Shown in pieces: positions 1 through 8,109 of a stretch of DNA of 64,000 nucleotides; within the stretch, counting starts at the first letter, position 1, and each line of letters starts with the position of its first letter. Source of the DNA: Solidesulfovibrio aerotolerans (GTDB lineage Bacteria; Desulfobacterota; Desulfovibrionia; Desulfovibrionales; Desulfovibrionaceae). Below the pieces are notes generated by a model. The model did no database searches, was not told where the DNA came from, and was given only the letters and a program-made list of their open reading frames with translations. The position numbers were made by a program, and so were the translations under genes. Where the stretch lies: positions 124,001 to 188,000 of the forward strand of contig NZ_WVUD01000003.1 of the NCBI RefSeq assembly GCF_009856865.1. Direction: 5' to 3'.

Positions 1-1211
1 GCATAGAAATCATTGGCCTTGTGCCCGATGAGCCACATGGCCCGCTTAAAGGCCGCAGCGTCGCCAAAGGTCAGCTTCACCTCGGTTTCCTTTTCCGAAA
101 TAAGCCCTTTTTGGGTCGCTTCCACGGCCCAGGCCAGAGCCACGCCGGCGGAGATGATATCCAGCCCCTGGCGGTCGGCCATGTCATTTATGGCCAGCAC
201 CTCGACCGGATCGACCACGCCGAGCATGGGGCCGGCGGCAAAGTTCGGCTCATGGTCATAGGCCACCTGATGGATGGCAAACCGGTGGGAGGTGGAAAAC
301 ATCTCGCGCACCATGCCGACGTGGATGCAGCCCACCGGACAACCGGCGCAGGCCGCGTTGTGCATGAGAAGCTTGTCGGCAAAGGCCTCGCCGGAGATCT
401 TGTCGGCGTCAGGATCGGAGGTGGCGGCCAGATTGCGCCAAGGCAGGGATTTGAGTTCGTTTAAGGGCAGCACGTTGGCCGGCGTGCCCAGGTTGTGGTA
501 TTTTTCCATCATCCCCGAGGAGGTGACCTTTTCGTGGATGTCCTTAAACAGTTTGGCATAGCCCTTGTCTTCGGGCAGCGGCAAATCGCCGTCGCCCATC
601 AAAACGATGGCTTTGACGTTTTTGGCCCCCATGACGGCCCCGGCTCCGAGTCGGCCGAAATGGCGGTAGGTATCGACGTTGATACAGGCGTAGCTTGAAC
701 CGTTTTCACCGGCCGGGCCGATGCGCATGATGCTGCGATGCCCGGACGCGCCGGCAGCGATTTTACGCAGCAGCTTGCCGGTGGTAAAAACATCGGCCCC
801 GGCCAGATAGTGGACGTCGATCAGTTCGATGCGCCGCGAACCCACCACCAACGTGGACAAAGACGCCGCTTTGCCGGTGACGACCAGGGCATCGTAGCCG
901 GCAAAGCGCAAGGCCAGGGCCGAGCGGCCGCCGGCATGGGACTCGGCGTAGTTGGCATTGTAGGGGGATTTGAAACCGCACACGGTCTTGCTCATGAGCG
1001 GAAAATAGCCGGTGGCCGGTCCGATGGCGAAAATGAGCGGCTGGCCGGGATCAAAGGGGGCTGCCCCGGGCAGGCCGTATTTTTCATAGAGCAGCGCCGC
1101 CAAGCCCGAGCCGCCGATAAATTGCCGCCGGCCGGGAAGCATGACCAGCTCGCCGCGTTTGCGGCTGAGATCATAGACCAAAACGCGAAAAAGATCGTTA
1201 TCGCTCGACAT
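1..1211 (-). CDS. Aldehyde:ferredoxin oxidoreductase (AOR family), C-terminus beyond window
   Basis: A tungsten- or molybdenum-pterin enzyme that oxidises aldehydes to carboxylic acids and passes electrons to ferredoxin. About 403 residues from the N-terminus are present; the family is usually about 600, so the C-terminal part lies outside the window. The N-terminus shows the pterin-binding AOR domain (RQFIGGSGLAALLYEKYG, then CGFKSPYNANYAESHAGG). A CxxCxxxC cluster motif (AACAGCPVGC) lies near residue 302. The ATG overlaps the end of the upstream ferredoxin gene by 14 bp and has GGAGAG just before it, which suggests translational coupling. The family is clear; the exact substrate is not. Confidence 0.93.
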   Translation of the reverse strand, partial: MSSDNDLFRVLVYDLSRKRGELVMLPGRRQFIGGSGLAALLYEKYGLPGAAPFDPGQPLIFAIGPATGYFPLMSKTVCGFKSPYNANYAESHAGGRSALALRFAGYDALVVTGKAASLSTLVVGSRRIELIDVHYLAGADVFTTGKLLRKIAAGASGHRSIMRIGPAGENGSSYACINVDTYRHFGRLGAGAVMGAKNVKAIVLMGDGDLPLPEDKGYAKLFKDIHEKVTSSGMMEKYHNLGTPANVLPLNELKSLPWRNLAATSDPDADKISGEAFADKLLMHNAACAGCPVGCIHVGMVREMFSTSHRFAIHQVAYDHEPNFAAGPMLGVVDPVEVLAINDMADRQGLDIISAGVALAWAVEATQKGLISEKETEVKLTFGDAAAFKRAMWLIGHKANDFY

Positions 1212-1647
1212 GGCAACTCTCCAGGCAGGGGGCAGCATCGGGCTTGTCGGCCTCGACCAGCTCCAGGCAATCGTGGGGGCAATAGGCGACACACTGGCCG
1301 CAGTGGATGCACACGCTGGGATTATTGGCGGCGTCCAGGGCGATGGCCTCCACCGGACAGGCGGCAGCGCACTTCCCGCATTGGATACACAGCGTTTTTT
1401 TGAGCAGCACGCCACCGCCGGCTTTGCGCTGGACCATGGCCCCGGTGGGGCAGGCCGCAGCGCAGGGGGCGGGATCGCACGCCAGGCACAGGATTGCCTG
1501 AAAGCCGCTGGAGACGCCGCCAGTGGAGCGGATACGGATGCCGGCCGTGTTCCAGGACATGGACTTGTAAACCAGCCGGGCGCAGGCCAGGGAGCACGAA
1601 TGGCAACCGATGCAGCGCTCCATGCGCAGGGCGCGATGGATCTTCAT
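1198..1647 (-). CDS. Ferredoxin-like 4Fe-4S protein, electron partner of the AOR
   Basis: A 149-residue iron-sulfur protein with four Cys clusters: CIGCHSCSLAC, CLACDPAPCAAACP, CIQCGKCAAACP and CIHCGQCVAYCP. This is the pattern of a four-cluster polyferredoxin of the DmsB/HycB type. It is probably cytoplasmic, since no signal peptide is visible. I chose the ATG at 1647 because GGAG sits 7 nt upstream; a TTG two codons earlier has no usable spacing. It overlaps the AOR start by 14 bp, so the two are very likely one transcription unit in which this protein takes electrons from the AOR. Confident in cluster content; the partner role is inferred from context. Confidence 0.92.
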   Translation of the reverse strand: MKIHRALRMERCIGCHSCSLACARLVYKSMSWNTAGIRIRSTGGVSSGFQAILCLACDPAPCAAACPTGAMVQRKAGGGVLLKKTLCIQCGKCAAACPVEAIALDAANNPSVCIHCGQCVAYCPHDCLELVEADKPDAAPCLESCHVER

Positions 1648-1790
1648 GAACAAACTCCGGGCGGCCAGGCCGCCAAAAAAGACATAATGGTTTCAGGGGT
1701 GTTTCGATTGACACAATGGCAAAAGCGGCGAGCGAGGTCAACACGGGAATATGACGATCAGGGTCACCCCAAAAAATGGCAAAGGTCTTC

Positions 1791-1819
1791 TTGACCGGGC
1801 CGACGATTGCGCTTATTAA
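1791..1819 (+). promoter_or_regulatory. Sigma-70 type promoter of tRNA-Ala
   Basis: TTGACC at 1791-1796 and TATTAA at 1814-1819 are separated by 17 bp, and the tRNA starts 14 bp after the -10 box. The match and spacing are good; activity is inferred. Confidence 0.7.
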
Positions 1820-1832
1820 CCGTCTTCCCGAT

Positions 1833-1908
1833 GGGGGCGTAGCTCAACTGGGAGAGCGCTGCGTTCGCAACGCAGAGGTCGTGGGTTCGAGTCCCATCGC
1901 CTCCACCA
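1833..1908 (+). tRNA. tRNA-Ala (anticodon CGC)
   Basis: A complete 76-nt cloverleaf with an encoded CCA end. The acceptor GGGGGCG pairs with CGCCTCC and includes the G3:U70 pair that is the alanine identity determinant. The D-arm is GCTC/GAGC, and the anticodon stem CTGCG/CGCAG encloses loop TTCGCAA, with anticodon CGC at 1866-1868. The T-arm is GTGGG/CCCAT-type with loop TTCGAGT. It reads alanine GCG codons. A promoter lies directly upstream and a strong terminator begins 11 bp downstream, so it is a single-gene unit. Confidence 0.98.
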
Positions 1909-1918
1909 ACGGATTTCA

Positions 1919-1958
1919 GGGGCTTACCGGCACACGCCGGTAGGCCCCCATTTTTTTT
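1919..1958 (+). terminator. Rho-independent terminator of tRNA-Ala
   Basis: A 13-bp stem (GGGGCTTACCGGC pairing with GCCGGTAGGCCCC, one G-U wobble) with loop ACAC is followed by A and eight T residues at 1951-1958. This is a textbook intrinsic terminator. Confidence 0.93.
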
Positions 1959-2137
1959 GGATACGAGATTTTGGATACATACGAGTACCTTGCCCGGCCG
2001 CAAGCGACAACTCACCAGCTGCAACTACCATTTAAATAACTCACTGTGCGTTCCAGTGCGCACAAGGATCAACCGGCCGGGCTCAAGGCGAAGTGTTGCT
2101 GCTTGGCAATCCATACCAGAAATTACCGAATGCGATT
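1959..2137. other. AT-richer non-coding tail after tRNA-Ala
   Basis: About 180 bp with lower GC than the surroundings, containing near-repeats of TTGGATAC (from 1957 and 1972) and a short hairpin (TGTGCG/CGCACA near 2045-2064). I see no gene. Such tails beside tRNA genes sometimes mark old integration sites, but no integrase or direct att repeat is visible here. Confidence 0.4.
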
Positions 2138-2878
2138 CTAGACCAAGCCGCCGTTGGCCCGGATGACCGCGCCGTTGATCCAGCCGCCTTGCGGGCCGAC
2201 CAGGAATGCCGTCACCCGGGCAATGTCCTCCGGCGTGCCCAGCCGGCCCATGGGCGCGGCCTGGGCGATCTTTTCCACCATCTCCGGAGTCTTGCCGATC
2301 AAAAACAGCTCGGTGCCAACCGGCCCGGGGGCAATGGCCGTAACGGTTATGTCGCGCCCGCGCAGTTCCTTGGCAAAAATGGCAGTCATGGTTTCGATGG
2401 CCGCCTTGGTGGCCGCGTAGACGGCATAGCCCGGCGGGGCCAGCCCCACCACGCTGGAGGAAAAATTGACGATGCGCCCGCCTTGGCGCAGCTTTGTGGC
2501 CGCCAGCCGCAGCATGTTAAAGCTGCCGCGCAGATTGATCGACACCAGCCGGTCAAACAGGGCATCGTCGGTGTCGGCCAGGGGAACCAACCCCTGCTGC
2601 ATCACCCCGGCATTGTTGACCAGCACGTCCACGCCGCCAAACACGGCCTCGGCCGCTGCAAAGAGTTCGGCTGCGTCACCGGAATCGGCCACATCCGCCC
2701 TGATGGCGACTCCATGGCCGCCGGCGGCCACAATGTCTCGGACCACGGCCTGGGCTTTGGCCTCGCCGTTCACGTAATTAACGACCACGGCCAGCCCGTC
2801 GGCCGCCAGCCGCTTGGCGATGGCCGCACCGATTCCCCGGGATGCGCCTGTCACGATAGCAACGCGTTTGTGATCCAT
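2138..2878 (-). CDS. Short-chain dehydrogenase/reductase (SDR family)
   Basis: A 246-residue NAD(P)-dependent oxidoreductase of the classical SDR type. It has the dinucleotide-binding TGASRGIG near residues 11-18, NNAG near 88-91, and the catalytic YxxxK as YAATK after a serine-rich strand. The length is typical. The start at 2878 has GGAG six bases upstream; longer reading-frame extensions upstream have no ribosome site. Its closest style is the 3-oxoacyl-ACP reductase/glucose-dehydrogenase-like group, but the substrate cannot be told from sequence alone. It is transcribed alone, divergent from the kinase-like gene. Confidence 0.9.
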   Translation of the reverse strand: MDHKRVAIVTGASRGIGAAIAKRLAADGLAVVVNYVNGEAKAQAVVRDIVAAGGHGVAIRADVADSGDAAELFAAAEAVFGGVDVLVNNAGVMQQGLVPLADTDDALFDRLVSINLRGSFNMLRLAATKLRQGGRIVNFSSSVVGLAPPGYAVYAATKAAIETMTAIFAKELRGRDITVTAIAPGPVGTELFLIGKTPEMVEKIAQAAPMGRLGTPEDIARVTAFLVGPQGGWINGAVIRANGGLV

Positions 2879-3157
2879 ACTGCTCTCCTGCTTGTATCCG
2901 GCCCGACAGCCAACAGCAGACCGGCCCGGGACGCAGTCGCTCCATGCGACAACGCAAGCCGGCCCCATCTGTCCTGTTGCCTGCATCCTAACACCGGCCG
3001 GGAAGCGGCGACAAGTCCGGGGGTGACAAATGGGAAGGCATGACCGCGCCTGCGGCCGGCAGGAGCTTTTCCAGATACACCGTGCACCCTGGGCATTGCC
3101 GAAACCGGGTAATTGAGGCAAAAGATAGAGGAACCACGTTTTGCCACGGAGGTTTCC
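2879..3157. other. Divergent intergenic region
   Basis: 279 bp between the divergent SDR and kinase-like genes. It must hold both promoters, but I found no convincing -35/-10 pair and no RNA gene. GGAGG at 3148-3152 is the ribosome site of the next gene. Confidence 0.4.
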
Positions 3158-4114
3158 TTGGCCCCATCCGCCCGTACCCTGCTCGCCCAGATGGCCCCGG
3201 ATTTTCCGGCCCGCCACGTCGGGGATCTTTATACCGACACCACCGAATTCATGCGCATCAGCCACGGCGACGTCATTGTGCTGGCGGATCGCCATTTTCT
3301 GGTGCTGCGCGACGAAGCCGAACGCCGCTTCGGCATGGAAGACCCCAAATTCTGGGTCAAACGCTGCCGCTGCCTGGAAACCGGCGGCCGCAACATTTTA
3401 AAGCTCGTTTTTCACGAATCATTCCCCATGACCATCGGCACCATGACGGTCACCTGCACCCGAAGCCCGCGCAAGGAAACCCGCATCCTCGATCTGGTCC
3501 ACGGTGACGACCGGTTCATGCAGGGCGAAACCATCTACGACACAGCGGACAACCCGGTGCGTATCCTGGACATTGTCCCCGGCAAGCGCCTTGATGAGAA
3601 GATCGAGGCCCTGGAGATGCCCCACCGCGACTACTTTCACGACCACTTCCCGGAGGTGCTGGAACGCTTTATCGAAGCCTGCCAGGCCATCCAGTGGCTC
3701 CACGACCGGGGCGAAAAACACGGCGACATCCGGCGCGACCACCTCTACGTGCTGCGCGAGACTGGCCGCTACTGCTGGATCGATTTTGACTACACTTTTG
3801 ATTTCCAGGAAAGCCCGTTTGGCCTCGACCTCTTTGGACTGGGCAACATCATCCAGTTCCTGGTCGGCATGGGCCAACACACCACCCAGGCGTTAACGCC
3901 GTCCCAACGGGTCATCATCGACGCCAACGACTGTTCCATCATGTTCCCCAACCGCGTCGTCAATCTCAAAAAGCTCTTTCCCTACATCCCGGAGTCTCTC
4001 AACAACATTCTCTTGCGGTTTTCCCTGGCCGCAGAAGTCTATTACGACACGACAGCGGAATTGATCGACGATCTGTCACGCGCCCGCGACGCCCTGTCCC
4101 AGCCAACCCTTTGA
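3158..4114 (+). CDS. Protein-kinase-fold protein (Ser/Thr or small-molecule kinase)
   Basis: A 318-residue protein with a kinase-like C-lobe. KHGDIRRDHLYV matches the catalytic loop (HxDxxxxN-like, with H in the usual Asn position) and WIDFDYTF matches the DFG metal-binding loop. The N-lobe is divergent: no glycine-rich loop is clear. A TTG start at 3158 is preferred because GGAGG lies 5 nt upstream; an earlier TTG at 3113 has no ribosome site. It is 13 bp upstream of a universal stress protein gene and surely cotranscribed. It could phosphorylate a protein or a lipid/sugar; the substrate is unknown. Confidence 0.72.
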   Translation: MAPSARTLLAQMAPDFPARHVGDLYTDTTEFMRISHGDVIVLADRHFLVLRDEAERRFGMEDPKFWVKRCRCLETGGRNILKLVFHESFPMTIGTMTVTCTRSPRKETRILDLVHGDDRFMQGETIYDTADNPVRILDIVPGKRLDEKIEALEMPHRDYFHDHFPEVLERFIEACQAIQWLHDRGEKHGDIRRDHLYVLRETGRYCWIDFDYTFDFQESPFGLDLFGLGNIIQFLVGMGQHTTQALTPSQRVIIDANDCSIMFPNRVVNLKKLFPYIPESLNNILLRFSLAAEVYYDTTAELIDDLSRARDALSQPTL

Positions 4115-4127
4115 AGCCGGAGCAGCC

Positions 4128-4616
4128 ATGCACACCGCTAAAATTCTCATCGCCTACGACGGCTCGGACAACGCCCGCCGCGCCGTGTCCTACACCGCCG
4201 CCATGGTCGGTTCCGGCGGCAATCGTCTGGTGGACGTGGCCGCCATCGAACGCCCGGCAGACCGCGACCTGTTTGCCGACGACGCGGCCTGGAAAGCGGA
4301 ATGCGCCCGACGCATCGAGGCCATGCGGACCTCCCTTAACGAGGCCCGGGCCATGCTGGTGGCCGCCGGCGTGCCCGAGGCCGCTGTGACGACGCGCTTT
4401 GTGGAGAGTTGCCGGTCGCCCTTACGCGAGGCCCAGGAATGCAGCATCGGCACGAGCATCGCACTGGAAATTTTGCGACTGGCCGAGGAAGGCGGCTACG
4501 ACACGGTGGTGGTGGGACGGCGGGGCGTGTCCAAACAGGAAGAATTTCTCTTCGGCAGCGTCTCAACCAAAATCATCCACGCCGCCAAGGGGCTGGCCGT
4601 ATGGGTGGTGGCGTAA
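4128..4616 (+). CDS. Universal stress protein UspA family
   Basis: A 162-residue single Usp domain. The start ILIAYDGSDNARRAV is typical, and the nucleotide-binding motif GxxGx9G(S/T) is intact in GRRGVSKQEEFLFGS near residues 127-141, so it probably binds ATP. The ATG follows GGAG by 5 nt. It is cotranscribed with the upstream kinase-like gene, which suggests a joint stress-signalling role (inference). A dispersed 3' hairpin element begins about 28 bp after the stop codon. Confidence 0.93.
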   Translation: MHTAKILIAYDGSDNARRAVSYTAAMVGSGGNRLVDVAAIERPADRDLFADDAAWKAECARRIEAMRTSLNEARAMLVAAGVPEAAVTTRFVESCRSPLREAQECSIGTSIALEILRLAEEGGYDTVVVGRRGVSKQEEFLFGSVSTKIIHAAKGLAVWVVA

Positions 4617-4642
4617 ATTGGGGAGCAGGACGGAAGACGGAA

Positions 4643-4690
4643 GAATGCCTCCGGCGGCCGGGAGGGGGTAGCCCCCTCCCGGACCCTCCC
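4643..4690 (+). repeat. Dispersed 3' hairpin element, copy A
   Basis: Conserved left flank GCCTCCGGCGGCC, a hairpin GGGAGGGGG-TAG-CCCCCTCCC, and right flank GGACCC. It lies in sense orientation after the usp gene. It is one of at least seven related copies in the window, each just after a gene's stop codon. Confidence 0.8.
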
Positions 4691-4694
4691 TGCC

Positions 4695-4745
4695 TGGGGT
4701 GCGCGTTATTCTTCAGGCCTTGCCTGAAGAATAACGCGCACCCCA
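4695..4745. repeat. 51-bp perfect palindrome between usp and pdxA
   Basis: Arms 4695-4718 and 4722-4745 are exact reverse complements (24 bp) around a 3-nt CTT centre. No T-tract follows on either strand, so it is not a standard terminator. It lies midway between hairpin element copies A and B in a convergent intergenic region. It could act as a bidirectional transcription block or RNA processing site. Confidence 0.9.
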
Positions 4746-4815
4746 AACAATGATGCTTCGAGGCAGGAAGCAACGCGGACAGCCGCCCCAAACCCCCTAA
4801 AAGACTTCTCCAATC

Positions 4816-4862
4816 AAGGGGGTCCGGGGGGGATTATCCCCCCCGGCCGCCGGAGGCTCTTC
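4816..4862 (-). repeat. Dispersed 3' hairpin element, copy B
   Basis: Read on the minus strand: GCCTCCGGCGGCC, hairpin GGGGGGGATAATCCCCCCC, then GGACCCCC. It lies 13 bp after the pdxA stop codon, in sense orientation with pdxA. Its arm sequence differs from copy A but remains fully paired. Confidence 0.8.
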
Positions 4863-4874
4863 CTCCCTCACGCC

Positions 4875-5900
4875 TCAAGCCGTCAAGCGGCAGGCCAACA
4901 CCAGGGCGGCGGCCAGGCTGCTGGTGGCGGCCTTACCCGTGCCTACCAGTTCAAAGCCCGTGCCGTGGCCGACTGAGGTGCGCACAAAGGGCAGCCCCAG
5001 GGTCACGTTGACGGTGTCCTTAAAATGCAACAGCTTGAGCGGCGGCAGGCCCTGGTCGTGGTACATGGCCAGGATGGCGGAAAATTCGCCCTGGGCGGCC
5101 CGGTAAAAAAGCGTATCCGCCGGCAGCGGCCCAACAGCCGACACGCCCGCAGCCACAGCTGCCGCAACGGCCGGGCGCACCACGTCTTCGTCTTCGCGCC
5201 CGAGCAGGCCCCCCTCCCCGGCATGGGGATTAAGCCCGCACACGGCAATGGGTTTGTCCGACACGCCCAGGCGGCGCACATGGTCCCAGGTAAGCGTCAG
5301 GCAGCGGGCCACCCGGTCGTAGGTGACAAGCGAGGGCACCTTGGCCAGGGGCGGATGGGTGGTGACGAGGCTGACCCGCAGCACCGGGCCGCACAGGTGC
5401 ATGCACACGCCTTTTCGCCCCACTCCCGAGCGCTCGGCCAGAAATTCGGTGTGCCCTGGAAAGAGGAATCCGGCGTCATTGAGCGCCGCCTTGGACAGCG
5501 GTCCGGTGACCAGTCCCCAATTCGGATGGGCGGCCAGCAGGGTCATGACATATTCCAGCGTCTCCCCGGCGGCCAGTCCACCGGCGGGAGTTTGCCTGCC
5601 AGGGGTGACGGGCAGCCCGGCCAGTCGCGGCGGCTCCAGCAAATAGACGCCGGGCGCGGCATCGGCCAAGGTCTCGCCGGTCTCCAGCCGGGTCCAGAAC
5701 GGGGCCAGCCCCAGATGCTCGCCGTGCCAGAGCAGGGCCGACTCCGGGCCGACCAGGGCAATGGGGCGGTCGCAGGGCGCGGACTGTGGATCGCCCAGGA
5801 GCCGGCAAGCCAGTTCCGGGCCAAGGCCGTTGGCGTCGCCGAGGGTGAGCAGGACGGGGACGGGTCTGGCAGAGCCGGCAGCAGTAGCGGATGCGGTCAT
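4875..5900 (-). CDS. pdxA: 4-hydroxythreonine-4-phosphate dehydrogenase PdxA
   Basis: A 341-residue NAD-dependent enzyme of pyridoxal-5'-phosphate synthesis by the DXP-dependent route. It oxidises 4-phosphohydroxythreonine so it can condense with DXP through PdxJ. Family marks: LTLGDANGLGPE at the N-terminus, metal-binding histidine in PGHTEFLAE, and MYHDQGLPPLK near the C-terminus. Most homologues have GDPAGIGPE where this has GDANGLGPE. The ATG at 5900 follows GGAG by 4 nt. The gene follows glgB on the same strand but a hairpin element separates them. Confidence 0.92.
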   Translation of the reverse strand: MTASATAAGSARPVPVLLTLGDANGLGPELACRLLGDPQSAPCDRPIALVGPESALLWHGEHLGLAPFWTRLETGETLADAAPGVYLLEPPRLAGLPVTPGRQTPAGGLAAGETLEYVMTLLAAHPNWGLVTGPLSKAALNDAGFLFPGHTEFLAERSGVGRKGVCMHLCGPVLRVSLVTTHPPLAKVPSLVTYDRVARCLTLTWDHVRRLGVSDKPIAVCGLNPHAGEGGLLGREDEDVVRPAVAAAVAAGVSAVGPLPADTLFYRAAQGEFSAILAMYHDQGLPPLKLLHFKDTVNVTLGLPFVRTSVGHGTGFELVGTGKAATSSLAAALVLACRLTA

Positions 5901-5984
5901 AACACTCCATCTGTCTACGGTTGGATTTCGTCTCTCCAGGTGGGCCACCGCCTCGCCCCGGCGCAACACTCAGAAATAATTGAC

Positions 5985-6070
5985 TACACCCGCCCCCGCC
6001 AAGGGGGTCCGGGGGGGATTATCCCCCCCGGTGGAGGAGGGTCTGGGAGGAGGCAACGCCTCCTCCCAGC
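5985..6070 (-). repeat. Dispersed 3' hairpin element, copy C, with extra hairpin
   Basis: In minus-strand order after the glgB stop: a 12-bp perfect hairpin (arms 6058-6069 and 6043-6054, loop 3 nt), ACCC, then GGGGGGGATAATCCCCCCC and GGACCCCC. It is in sense orientation with glgB. It lacks the GCCTCCGGCGGCC flank, which the first hairpin seems to replace. Confidence 0.72.
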
Positions 6071-6078
6071 TCTTTCTT

Positions 6079-8004
6079 TTACTCTGGCGTAAAGGCCACG
6101 GCGGCCAGGGGGGGGAGTGTCAGGGACAGGTAGTGCGGCCAGTTACCGTAGGCAGCGGACTGGGCCATGACGCCGCCGCCGTTGCCGGCGTTGGTTCCGC
6201 CGAACAGGGCGGAATCGGTGTTGACGATTTCGCGCCAGTAGCCGGGAATGCGGCAGCCGACGGCGTAGCTTTCGCGAACGATGGGGGTGAAATTAAAGGC
6301 CCACAGGACCGGCGCGCCGGTTGGGGACTTGCGCAAAAAGGTAATGACCGAGGCGGCGTAATCCGACAGGTCCACCCATTCAAAGCCGGTCCAATCGTTG
6401 TCTTTGGCGTGCATGGAGGGATGGTCCTTGTGCACGCGATTAAGCGCCCGAACCAATTCGGACACCCCCCGGTGGCTGGGGAAGTCCATGAGTACCCAGT
6501 CAAGCGGTTCCCGGGAGTTCCATTCCTTCCACTGGCCGAATTCACAGCCCATAAAGAGGAGCTTCTTGCCGGGGTGCGCCCACATGTAGGCCAGAAACAG
6601 GCGCAGGTTGGCCATCTGCTGCCATTGATCCCCGGGCATCTTGCTGATCAGCGCCCCTTTGCCGTGGGTGACCTCGTCGTGGGACAGGGGCAGGATGAAA
6701 TTTTCGTGGAAAGCGTAGAGCATGGAAAAGGTGAGCTGGTTTTGGTGAAAGCCCCGGTAGATGGGATCTTTGCTGAAATAGTCCAGGGTATCGTTCATCC
6801 AGCCCATGTTCCATTTGAAGGTGAACCCAAGCCCCCCGGTGTAGACGGGTCGTGAGACGCCGGCCCAGGAGGTGGATTCTTCGGCGATCATGCACGCGCC
6901 GGGGAAATGGTCGTGGACGACGGTGTTGAGTTCACGCATGAGCTCAATGGCGGCGATGTTTTCCTTGCCGCCGTACTGGTTGGGAATCCACTGGCCCTCC
7001 TCCCGGGAATAATCCAGGTAGATCATGCTGGCCACAGCGTCAATGCGAAGCCCGTCTATGTGAAATTCCTTAAACCAGTACAGAGCGTTGGCCAGCAGGA
7101 AGTTTTTCACCTCGTGGCGGTCGTAGTTAAAGACATAGGTGCCCCAATCGGGGTGTTCGCCCTGGCGCGGGTCTTCGTGCTCGAACAGTCCGGTGCCGTC
7201 GAAACGGCCCAGCCCCCAGGTATCCTTGGGGAAGTGGGCCGGAACCCAGTCGAGGATGACGCCGATGCCGTTTTGGTGGCACACATCGATCAGATAGCGC
7301 AGCTCTTCGGGCGTGCCAAAGCGCGAGGTGGGGGCGAAATAGTGGCCGGTCTGGTAGCCCCAGGACTCGTCCAGGGGATGCTCGGCCAGGGGCATGAATT
7401 CGATGTGGGTGAAACCCAGGTCGCGCACATAGGGGACCAACGTTTCGGCCAGATCGCGGTAGGAATAAAACGAACCGTATTCTGCGCTTTTCCAGCGCCA
7501 GGAGCCGGGATGCACTTCGTAGAAGGAGACGGCTTCATTGAGTGGCAGGCCTTTCTCCCGCCGCTCGGCCATCCAGGCTGCGTCGTTCCAGGCGTAGCTG
7601 TCCAGGTCCCAGGCCCGGGCGGCGATGCCGGGGCGCATTTCCGTACACAGGGCAAAGGGATCGGCTTTTTCAACGATCCCGCCGTGTTTTTGTTCCACGG
7701 CGAATTTGTACAGCCAGCCCTTTTCAAAACCCGGGATAAACCCGGCCCAGATGCCCGAGGCGGCCACGGGATGGAGGCTTTGGCGGCCCGGAGTCCAGTC
7801 GTTTTGGTCGGTTACCACCGATACGCTGCGGGCGTTGGGAGCCCAGACGGCGAACCGGTAGCCCGAACCTTCGGGTCCGTCGTGGGGATGCGCCCCGAGC
7901 ACCCGGTACAGATCCCAGTGTTTTCCCTGGCCAAAAAGAAAGATATCGAGTTCGCCGAGAGCAACGGGCAGACAGGGCAGCTTGTTTTTACCGGCTTGGC
8001 GCAT
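6079..8004 (-). CDS. glgB: 1,4-alpha-glucan branching enzyme GlgB
   Basis: A 641-residue glycogen branching enzyme that makes alpha-1,6 branches. An N-terminal CBM48 domain (YRVLGAHPH...FAVWAPNARSVSVV) precedes a GH13 catalytic barrel. Catalytic motifs are DWVPAHFP, GLRIDAVASM (nucleophile Asp), AEESTSW (acid/base Glu) and LSHDEVTHGKGAL. The ATG at 8004 has AAAGGAG 6 nt upstream. It lies 105 bp after glgA on the same strand, so the two form a glycogen synthesis pair. No ADP-glucose pyrophosphorylase gene is in the window. Confidence 0.96.
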   Translation of the reverse strand: MRQAGKNKLPCLPVALGELDIFLFGQGKHWDLYRVLGAHPHDGPEGSGYRFAVWAPNARSVSVVTDQNDWTPGRQSLHPVAASGIWAGFIPGFEKGWLYKFAVEQKHGGIVEKADPFALCTEMRPGIAARAWDLDSYAWNDAAWMAERREKGLPLNEAVSFYEVHPGSWRWKSAEYGSFYSYRDLAETLVPYVRDLGFTHIEFMPLAEHPLDESWGYQTGHYFAPTSRFGTPEELRYLIDVCHQNGIGVILDWVPAHFPKDTWGLGRFDGTGLFEHEDPRQGEHPDWGTYVFNYDRHEVKNFLLANALYWFKEFHIDGLRIDAVASMIYLDYSREEGQWIPNQYGGKENIAAIELMRELNTVVHDHFPGACMIAEESTSWAGVSRPVYTGGLGFTFKWNMGWMNDTLDYFSKDPIYRGFHQNQLTFSMLYAFHENFILPLSHDEVTHGKGALISKMPGDQWQQMANLRLFLAYMWAHPGKKLLFMGCEFGQWKEWNSREPLDWVLMDFPSHRGVSELVRALNRVHKDHPSMHAKDNDWTGFEWVDLSDYAASVITFLRKSPTGAPVLWAFNFTPIVRESYAVGCRIPGYWREIVNTDSALFGGTNAGNGGGVMAQSAAYGNWPHYLSLTLPPLAAVAFTPE

Positions 8005-8109
8005 CAAGGACTCCTTTGGCCGCGCGGGCGGCACTGCCGTCATGCCAAGCGACATCGACGGATCAGGGTCGATCCGTCGTCACTTCGGCGGCGAAACAAG
8101 CGGCGGGCT

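Noticed and set aside
1764-2024. Minus-strand reading frame across tRNA-Ala encoding DGTRTHDLCVANAALSQL
   Set aside because: This peptide is the antisense shadow of a tRNA gene, a well-known spurious protein in databases; it has no independent support.
4695-4745. Intrinsic terminator
   Set aside because: No T-tract on either side in either direction and only a 3-nt centre.
4643-4862. CRISPR array
   Set aside because: Repeats are palindromic elements scattered between genes, with no regular spacers and no cas genes.
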